Source: Siphonodentalium dalli
Taxonomy: Eukaryota > Mollusca > Scaphopoda > Gadilida > Siphonodentaliidae
Length of the DNA stretch: 64,000 nucleotides
Assembly (NCBI GenBank): GCA_032622095.1
Contig: CP136069.1
Location: 100,408,278-100,472,277, forward strand
Direction of reading: 5' to 3'
Position 1 is the first letter of the stretch. Each line of letters starts with the position of its first letter. Both the position numbers and the translations under genes were made by a program. Under the pieces are notes generated by a model, which made no database searches, was not told the DNA's origin, and saw nothing but the letters and a program-made list of their open reading frames with translations. Positions 57,235 through 64,000 of this stretch are shown here, in pieces.

Positions 57235-57650
57235 CAGTGAAGATTTATAATAAATTGGAGGGTGGGTCCCTAGCAACGGTCGGATTACCACCTGCTTTCC
57301 CTAGTAATTCTGTATCAGTATACAATATACTACATATGTGGGCACATGTTAAATGTCCTGTAGACTAACTTGTTGTGCAGTTTAGCCCCGAAACATCACC
57401 GAGAAGGCCTCAAAATGTCACTGAGAAGTGTAAAAAAATACATTTTCTTGTTCGGGTAGCTGCATAGCAATGGTTGTTATGGACAACATGATATAAATTG
57501 ATGTCACACACCATTGTATGTCATAAAATGTCACAACTAAACCTCCAATATGTAATTAACAACTACTACAGTTCAATTAAATGCGGTTAACCATCCCACA
57601 GAGACATTATTTCGGGTAGTTGCCTAGCAACCGTTGCTAAGAAGAGTCCC
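57235..57650 (-). repeat. Dispersed repeat R10, inverted copy
   Basis: The reverse complement shares, in order, the landmarks of 52150-52490. The two copies face each other across 5 kb. Confidence 0.75.
57619..57631. promoter_or_regulatory. RFX/X-box-like palindrome
   Basis: GTTGCCTAGCAAC, the inverted counterpart of 52168-52181 within R10. Functional relevance unknown. Confidence 0.35.
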
Positions 57651-58350
57651 ATCTCGATGGGGTCCATATCTGAAAATGATCAGTATGGCCCAAGGAACTT
57701 ATATGTGCCAAGTTTCATGCTTTTATCATAATTTGAGCAATTCTGACACCAAGCGCCAGGACACTTACTTCAAATCAAGCCTGAAAATAACTAAAATGTT
57801 TGTTTGTGGTGGTCAGGGACAGCCGAGAGGGTGATGGTGGTCATTAATAACTTTCTGTCTGTCAAATAAACATTCACGAAGTAATTGTTTTTACAGGACA
57901 ATCATGGCCATTTGATATTTAAATTATTTGCATCGAAATTTGATAAAACTTTGCGAAAACTAAAGTAGATTTTTCCCTAATTTGTTTCAAGAATATAATA
58001 TCTGAATTATTATATAAAAATGAACATATAGTTGATTTATCCCTATATACATGTAAGTCACTGGGAGTGACAGTGAAGGATCCAGGGATTTTTTGGGGAC
58101 ACATGTTTTCGGGCAATGATATGCTGAAGGTATATCCCGAAGGCCTGAGCGGGGTAGGCTTGGCAGGAGGTGTCCCCCTGCTGATGGTGGGTAGTCCAGG
58201 GAAACTTTTGAAAATCCATTGCATTGAGAGCTAATATGTATGGGATTCTCAAGCGTAAAGAAAGTGGAAATTTGTATAGATGTATGGGATTGGAAATATC
58301 AGATATTTTTTGGTTCAATGGATTATGCTTATCCTGCTTGAAATGAGACT
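57651..58350. other. Stretch with no recognised feature
   Basis: Short overlapping minus ORFs at 57919-58318 share no motif with a known family. Confidence 0.4.
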
Positions 58351-58354
58351 TTAA

Positions 58355-59675
58355 AGGTACTCAATCCGATTAAGCACCCCTAAATTACTATTTCTTTGGC
58401 TTCAGGGGTAAAAGATATTTGATTCGAGTCGAGGAACCCACCCATCAAAGCTCAGAGTGATCAGATATTGATTTTTATATGCCCTTTTTGAAAAAAGGTC
58501 GTATTATGTTATCAGCCTGTCCGTCTGTCCATCCGTCATTCCGTCTGTCTGTCCGTCCGTCCGTCCGTCTGTTAACATTTTTGGTTTCCGATCGATAACT
58601 CCAGTTTGGATTATTTGATCTGAACCAAAGTTGGAATGTGTATTTCCGAGTTAAATATACAGGCCAAGTTCGAATATGGGTTCCGTCCAAGTATTTTTAC
58701 ATGAGTTACGGCCCTTTTTCAACTTAGAATTTGACCGTCGGTTAACATTTTTAGTTTCTGACCGATAACTCCAGTTTGGATTATTTAATCTGAACCAAAG
58801 TTGGTATGTGTATTTCCCATCTAAAGATACAGGCCAAGTTGGAATATGGGTTTCGTCCAATTATTTTTACATGAGTTACGGCCCTTTTTTTACTTAGAAT
58901 TTGACCGTCTGTTAACATTTTTGGTTTCCGACCGATAACTCCAGTTTGGATTATTTGATCTGAACCAAAGTTGGTATGTGTATTTCCCAGCTAAAGATAC
59001 AGGCCAAGTTCGAATATGGGTTCCGTCCAATTATTTTTACATGAGTTACGGCCCTTTTTTGACTTAGAATTTGACCGTCTGTTAACATTTTTGGTTTCCG
59101 ACCGATAACTCCAGTTTGGATTATTTGATCTGAACCAAAGTTGGTATGTGTATTTCCCAGCTAAAGATACAGGCCAAGTTCTAATATGGGTTCCGTCCAG
59201 TTATTTTTACATGAGTTACGGCCATTTTTCAACTTAGAATTTGACCACATTTTGGCTTTGAAATTAAGGGTATATCAGATTTTCTTCAAATGTAAGCTCA
59301 AAGTATTATCTTATTTTGTGATAGTACAATTCGAAATGGCTAAAGGGCGTATTTTGCCACGCCCTAGCGATGCTCTTGTTGAAGTTTGTTATTTCCCCGA
59401 GATATGTACTAATAATTTGCCCCAGAAACACTTATTCAAACGGATGAAGATGGATAACTCTAAATCAAGTGGTAATAATAACGCAATTTTGACCGAGACC
59501 ATCCTTTTGATGGCGTGTTTCTGGGCCACAAACAATAGAAATAACAAAACTTTAAAAATTGATATCTTATCACTCTGAGCATTGATGGGTAGGTTCCTCG
59601 ACTCGAATCAAATATTTTTTACCCCCAAAGCCAAAGAAATAGTAATTTATGAGGGTTTGATCGGATTGAGTACCT
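58355..59675. mobile_element. Foldback element family R6, complete copy with TTAA flanks
   Basis: Arms of about 120 bp: AGGTACTCAATCCGAT…CTTTGGCTTCAGGGGTAAAA…GAGTCGAGGAACC on the left, and the inverted counterpart ending CGGATTGAGTACCT on the right. TTAA lies directly outside both ends (58351-58354 and 59676-59679). A TTAA target is used by piggyBac and Kolobok-type elements; the superfamily is undecided. The centre is interrupted by an R3 element at 58477-59380. Confidence 0.8.
58477..59380 (+). mobile_element. Helentron-like family R3 inserted in the foldback element
   Basis: It starts ATATGCCCTTTTTGAAAAAA with a GTCC/GTCT microsatellite, four to five 170-bp core units (GATAACTCCAGTTTGGATTA, GGCCAAGTTCGAATATGGGT, ATGAGTTACGGCCCTTTTT), and ends GGGCGTATTTTGCCACGCCC…GCTCTTGTT. 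The related element at 61050 has the uninterrupted sequence GATTTTTGAAGTTT, so both ends can be placed to the base (within a T). No target duplication is needed if it inserted between two Ts, as Helentrons do. Confidence 0.85.
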
Positions 59676-59679
59676 TTAA

Positions 59680-60328
59680 TAGTATTATCACTCAATTCAT
59701 ATAATAGGCTATTTCTAAAATTCAATTGAGAGACACATACATAATATACTAGTAGTGCAGAACAATGTCTATTACTATTAGTACTAATCTCTGTGTTAAT
59801 TTATATTCATTTTGTATTATGAGATCCCACCTGCTAACCAGGTTGATTTGATCAAATTTTCACTGTTCCTATATGTATTGTTAAATTTCACATGAAGTTG
59901 AATGAAATACTGAAGGCTGTATCTGAACAGCATACATATATGCCTCACATAGTAGACTATCGCACAATATCTTAATAGAATCATACTATATGTTAAAGGG
60001 GCATCAAATGCGAACACAGTGACAAACCTGAACTCAAACTATTTGAAGTTTTCACAGATGAAAGCTAGATAAAGCCAAACATACTTTACAGTATGATTCA
60101 AAAATTTAAACTTAAATCTTTTTGTAAACTTAAATGTCATGTCAATATATATAAATATATATATATTTTTTATCTTGTTATGATATGAATTGGGACCTGA
60201 ATTGGGGGAAAAAAGAAGGTTTCACACCACCTTCTAGCTAATTAACTACTTTAAATATTTCCATGAATGTGCCGATATGGGTCCGACCATTTAAAATTTT
60301 ATGACATCAAAGTATATTCACTTTTCAG
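59680..60328. other. Intron stretch with no recognised feature
   Basis: AT-rich, with an ATATATAT patch near 60150-60170. No exon other than the one that follows was seen. Confidence 0.5.
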
Positions 60329-60496
60329 TTTCTTGCAACTATTGCACTCGGACTCGTACAGGCTGTTGGTGTACTTGCTTCATTGGACCAAGACACAGAC
60401 ATGCTCTCCATGTTAGCAATCATTCTGGTTGCCATTGTGTTGGCAGCCTGGCTTATCTTTGTTCTGCTGATGCCAGTTGAAGTAACAGTAGATGAG
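60329..60496 (+). CDS. Exon F of the membrane protein gene
   Basis: Acceptor ATTCACTTTTCAG, donor GTGAGA, 168 bases, 56 codons, phase 0 at both ends, matching the phase-0 end of exon E. It encodes FLATIALGLVQAVGVLASL, an acidic loop DQDTDM, and MLSMLAIILVAIVLAAWLIF, then VEVTVDE. Two strong membrane helices with a short acidic loop; joined to E it reads …VVFE-FLATIALGLVQA. The high hydrophobicity and clean splice sites leave little doubt that it is an exon; its membership in the same gene as A-E rests on phase, strand and pattern. Further exons are expected downstream, outside the window. Confidence 0.75.
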
Positions 60497-60936
60497 GTGA
60501 GAATGCTACTAATTTCAAGCTGAGTGTTAGGTCAACAGGAAGATGATCCATAAAATATAAATATTGCGAGTAGTAGGGCTTCAGGTATCCACCTTCAAAA
60601 TACCGATTTCATAATTTGCTGCTGAATTGAAGGTAGTTATGGAAGCGGGAAATTTAAACTGGAAAAGCTCCTGTAGCCTGAATATTTTTCCAATTCAATT
60701 TATGTCCCAGGCTTGGTTCCTCCAGAATTGAAGGGAAAATTGTACCAGTTAATGAAAGCCTGCACAGATTGGGACCGAATGTTAACATTTTGGGAAATAT
60801 TTAGTTCCTTGTAATCTATAAGCAGAAAATTTACATTTTTTTAATATCGTTTGACCAGTGCATGTGTTGTTTCATTGAGCCAGTGTGTTTTCACGCCTTC
60901 CAGATGTATTTTCAGGTCAGGCGAGACAATTATTAA

Positions 60937-61168
60937 AGGTACTAAATCTGATCAGACACTCCTAAATTACTATTTCTTTGGCTTCGGGGGTAAAAAATAT
61001 TTGATTCGAGTCGAGGAACCTACCCATCAAAGCTCAGAGTGATCAGATATCGATTTTTGAAGTTTATTATTTCTCTTCTTTTTGGGCCACAAGCACGAGG
61101 AAGATTGAGGTCAAACGGACGGTCTTGCAGATAAAGATGGATAACTCTAAAATCAAGTGGTAATAATG
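60937..61168 (+). mobile_element. Foldback element family R6, left half only
   Basis: TTAA (60933-60936) precedes AGGTACTAAATCTGATCAGA, then CTTTGGCTTCGGGGGTAAAA, GAGTCGAGGAACCTACCCATC, GATCAGATATCGATTTTTGAAGTTT and GATGGATAACTCTAAAATC. The right arm is absent. It preserves the uninterrupted site used to define the R3 insertion at 58477. Confidence 0.75.
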
Positions 61169-61509
61169 TAACGTGCAACCGGGGGTAAATTTAATTAATT
61201 AAAGTAGTGCCGATGGTCTAACAACTGCACGCCATTAAAGGGACATTTTACCAACACGTGGGCCCGCCAAGGATTGATTGACCTGGATCTGCTTTCGTAT
61301 TTGGTAGCGTGTCACCTCTTCTTGGGTTACAAGAAGAGATACCCCTTACTATGGCTGCCACCACCCTATTTTGGGGAAATAGGAAATCCGGTATACCTCC
61401 TAGGTGCATTACAAGGGTCAAACCTGTGTTCCTTGCTATAAAGAACAAAGTCGGAATTAAAATCAATAATGTTTATTTAATCATTAAATGTACAAGTTTC
61501 CTCAATTAT
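61169..61509. other. Stretch with no recognised feature
   Basis: Moderate GC, contains ACACGTGGGC and a 128-codon plus frame from 61309 that runs into the minisatellite. No family recognised. Confidence 0.4.
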
Positions 61510-63455
61510 CGCCTGGACTTCGTCGTCGGAAGGCCTGGACTTCTGCTGATCTTTGCCGTAGGTCTCACCTGGTCTCTGCTGATCTTCGCTGTAAGTCTCG
61601 CCTGGTCTCTGCTGATCTTCGCCATAAGTCTCGCCTGGACTTCTGCCGATCTTCGCCGTAAGTCTCGCCTAGACTTCTGCCGATCTTTGCCGTAATTACA
61701 TTGCAATGTAATTGACCCAACCCTGGTTTGAATCTTGATCTGTCTGAGCTCGCCTTCTGATTGGCCGATCTTCGCCGTAAGTCTCGCCTGGTCTTCTGCC
61801 GATCTTCGCCGTAACTCTTGCCTGGACTTCTGCCGATCTTCGCCGTAAGTCTCGTCTGGACTTCTGCCGATCTTCGCCGTACGTCTCGCCTGGACTTCTG
61901 CCGATCTTCGCCGTAGGTCTCACCTGGACTCTGCTGATCTTCGCCGTAAGTCTCGCCTGGACTTCTGCTGATCTTCGCCGTAAGTCTCGCCTGGTCTCTG
62001 CTGATCTTCGCTGTAAGTCTCGCCTGGTCTCTGCTGATCTTCGCCATAAGTCTCGCCTGGACTTCTGCCGATCTTCGCCGTAAGTCTCGCCTGGACTTCT
62101 GCCGATCTTCGCCTTAACTCTCGCCTGGACTTCTGCCGATCTTCGCCGTAAGTCTCGCCTGGTCTCTGCTGATCTTCGCTGTAAGTCTCGCCTGGTCTCT
62201 GCTGATCTTCGCCATAAGTCTCGCCTGGACTTCTGCCGATCTTCGCCGTAAGTCTCGCCTAGACTTCTGCCGATCTTTGCCGTAATTACATTGCAATGTA
62301 ATTGACCCAACCCTGGTTTGAATCTTGATCTGTCTGAGCTCGCCTTCTGATTGGCCGATCTTCGCCGTAAGTCTCGCCTGGTCTTCTGCCGATCTTCGCC
62401 GTAACTCTCGCCTGGACTTCTGCCGATCTTCGCCGTAAGTCTCGCCTGGACTTCTGCCGATCTTCGCCGTACGTCTCGCCTGGACTTCTGCCGATCTTCG
62501 CCGTAGGTCTCACCTGGACTCTGCTGATCTTCGCCGTAAGTCTCGCCTGGACTTCTGCTGATCTTCGCCGTAAGTCTCGCCTGGTCTCTGCTGATCTTCG
62601 CTGTAAGTCTCGCCTGGTCTCTGCTGATCTTCGCCATAAGTCTCGCCTGGACTTCTGCCGATCTTCGCCGTAAGTCTCGCCTGGACTTCTGCCAATCTTC
62701 GCCTTAACTCTCGCCTGGACTTCTGCCGATCTTCGCCGTAAGTCTCGCCTGGACTTCTGCCGATCTTCGCCGTACGTCTCGCCTGGACTTCTGCCGATCT
62801 TCGCCGTAGGTCTCACCTGGACTCTGCTGATCTTCGCCGTAAGTCTCGCCTGGACTTCTGCTGATCTTCGCCGTAAGTCTCGCCTGGACTTCTGCTGATC
62901 TTCGCCGTAAGTCTCGCCTAGACTTCTGCCGATCTTTGCCGTAAGTCTCGCCTGGACTTCTGCCGATCTTCGCCGTAGGTCTCACCTGGACTCTGCTGAT
63001 CTTCGCCGTAAGTCTCGCCTGGACTGCTGCTGATCTTCGCCATAAGTCTCGCCTGGACTTCTGCCGATCTTCGCCGTAAGTCTCGCCTAGACTTCTGCCG
63101 ATCTTTGCCGTAAGTCTCGCCTGGACTTCTGCCGATCTTCGCCGTAAGTCTCGCCTGGACTTCTGCCGATCTTCGCCGTAACTCTCGCCTGGACTTCTGC
63201 CGATCTTCGCCGTAAGTCTCGCCTGGACTTCTGCCGATCTTTGCCGTAGGTCTCACCTGGACTCTGCTGATCTTCGCCATAAGTCTCGCCTGGACTTCTG
63301 CTGATCTTCGCCGTAAGTCTCGCCTGGTCTCTGCTGATCTTCGCTGTAAGTCTCGCCTGGTCTCTGCTGATCTTCGCCATAAGTCTCGCCTGGACTTCTG
63401 CCGATCTTCGCCGTAAGTCACGCCGGACTTCGTCGATCTCGCCGCGAGTCACGCC
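61510..63455 (-). repeat. 34-bp minisatellite, about 55 units, open in all three minus frames
   Basis: The unit (plus strand) is AAGTCTCGCCTGGACTTCTG followed by CCGATCTTCGCCGT, 34 bases, with variants GGTCTCTGCTGATC and AGGTCTCACCTGGAC. Because 34 is one more than a multiple of three, the frame shifts each unit. On the minus strand none of the three phases has a stop, so three units encode a 34-residue cycle: GEDRQKSRRDL, RRRSAEVQARL, TAKIGRSPGETY. Frames up to 313 codons result. These are expected from the unit sequence alone; no promoter, splice or start evidence supports a protein. Confidence 0.95.
61691..62870. repeat. 590-bp higher-order duplication within the minisatellite
   Basis: A unique spacer of about 70 bases (TTACATTGCAATGTAATTGA … CTCGCCTTCTGATTGG) occurs at 61691 and again at 62281, exactly 590 bases later, with the same order of variant units around it. 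A third spacer at +590 is absent. So a 590-bp block was duplicated as a unit. Confidence 0.85.
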
Positions 63456-63835
63456 TGGACTCCGTATCCTCGTTGCAAGTCCACGTCGTCGGGACTTCGT
63501 CTTCTTTTTCCCCTCGTCTTCTTCTTAGCCTCATTACAAGTCCACGTCATCTGGACTTCTTCTTCTTCCCCTCGTCTTCTTCTTAGCCTCGTCACAAGTC
63601 CACGTCGTCTGGACTTCGTCTTCTTCTTCCCCTCGTCTTCTTGTTAGCCTCGTCACAAGTCCACGTCGTCTGGACTTTGTCTTCTTCTTCCCCTCGTCAC
63701 AAGTCCACGTCGTCTGGACTTCGTCTTCTTTTTCCCCTCGTCTTCTTCTTAGCCTCGTCACAAGTCCACGTCGTCTGGACTTCGTTTTCTTCCCCTCGTC
63801 TTCTTCTTAGCCTTGTCTTCTTCTTGGATCTTCTT
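63456..63835 (+). repeat. Pyrimidine-rich tandem array, about 57-62-bp units
   Basis: CAAGTCCACGTCGTCTGGAC followed by TTCGTCTTCTTCTTCCCCTC recurs near 63475, 63537, 63594, 63656, 63700 and 63761. A degenerate junction at 63420-63475 (AGTCACGCCTGGACTCCGTA) links it to the 34-bp array, and both share AAGTC and TGGACTTC, suggesting common origin. Minus ORFs are repeat shadows. Confidence 0.9.
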
Positions 63836-63947
63836 TTAGCTGGGACTCAACCTTTATTGGGAGCTTCCTTCCAGCTGCTTGTGGTGGGCTGCTCGCCCCG
63901 ACTCATCTGAGGTTTCGTAGGTCTGACGCCTGCTTTTATTCCGTGTC

Positions 63948-63985
63948 GCAGCCAATCAGATCAACCAGCCAATCAAATTGGATTG
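63948..63985. promoter_or_regulatory. Cluster of CCAAT boxes
   Basis: GCCAATCAGA and GCCAATCAAAT lie 20 bases apart, followed by ATTGG in reverse. CCAAT boxes of this type bind NF-Y. A promoter reading toward the array on minus is conceivable but not shown. Confidence 0.3.
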
Positions 63986-64000
63986 GTGTGGAGAAGGTAC

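Noticed and set aside
59186-59578. 130-codon plus ORF
   Set aside because: It crosses the junction of the R3 insertion and the foldback element, so it is a chance fusion of two repeats.
60895-60912. Possible 12-base microexon (MYFQ) after exon F, between CTTCCAG and GTCAGG
   Set aside because: Phase fits, but a 4-codon exon with weak context next to a repeat is not supportable without transcripts.
61696-62637. 313-codon minus ORF, the longest in the window
   Set aside because: It lies wholly in the 34-bp minisatellite; openness follows from the unit sequence. No start context, splice site or non-repetitive domain.

Overview
This is AT-rich eukaryotic DNA from an animal, most likely a marine lophotrochozoan and probably a mollusc. 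That is an inference from spliceosomal exons with phase-matched junctions, DIRS-type and LINE-type retroelement relics, THAP/SWIM/YqaJ-bearing DNA transposons, and several dispersed repeat families with tandem cores of about 150-180 bp (some with GTCCGTCC microsatellites) of the kind seen in bivalves and gastropods. I saw no operon, rRNA, tRNA or CRISPR array.

One host gene can be supported. It is a plus-strand gene for a multi-pass membrane protein that crosses most of the window, with exons at 12234-12358, 13915-14016, 18259-18336, 26133-26184 and 60329-60496 and a possible cassette exon at 16746-16814. All reading phases agree. Both ends appear to lie outside the window. The last intron seen is about 34 kb and is filled with mobile DNA. 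I recognise the general architecture (the transmembrane block of large repeat-bearing membrane proteins, TRP-like in pattern) but not a named gene.

Layout. 0-12 kb: dispersed tandem-core repeats, a 158-bp hairpin, a nested pair of hAT-type elements (5208-6173 and 6177-8017) and a composite element made of two 650-bp TIR units (9518-11675). 12-26 kb: host exons A-E, a 1-kb TIR element just behind exon D, a hAT-type element (23461-24851) and a Helentron-like repeat (25112-26062). 26.5-32.8 kb: a decayed autonomous transposon resembling the ISL2EU/PHIS (Harbinger) group, with a SWIM-YqaJ gene on plus and a THAP-DDE transposase gene on minus, their exons interleaved. 33.2-34.2 kb: a compact 926-bp element with a 208-codon unknown ORF. 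34.6-39.2 kb: tandem repeats, a LINE reverse-transcriptase fragment, a tyrosine-recombinase fragment and a large palindrome. 40.1-41.8 kb: a Helentron-like copy with an internal 685-bp tandem duplication. 42.2-46.6 kb: a decayed DIRS-like retrotransposon (gag, RT, RNase H, tyrosine recombinase) split by a hAT-type element. 46.6-51 kb: more tandem-core repeats, and a gag fragment fused through a perfect 48-bp inverted repeat to an RT fragment. 52-57.7 kb: two inverted copies of one repeat enclosing a 2-kb Mutator-like element that carries spliced coding sequence, plus a 1.75-kb minisatellite. 58.3-60.3 kb: a TTAA-flanked foldback element containing a datable Helentron-like insertion. 61.5-63.8 kb: a 34-bp minisatellite with no stop codon in any minus-strand frame, followed by a pyrimidine-rich array of about 60 bp units.

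Apart from the host membrane protein, essentially all coding potential belongs to transposable elements, nearly all broken by frameshifts or stops. Family names rest on motif recognition by eye; no search could be run.
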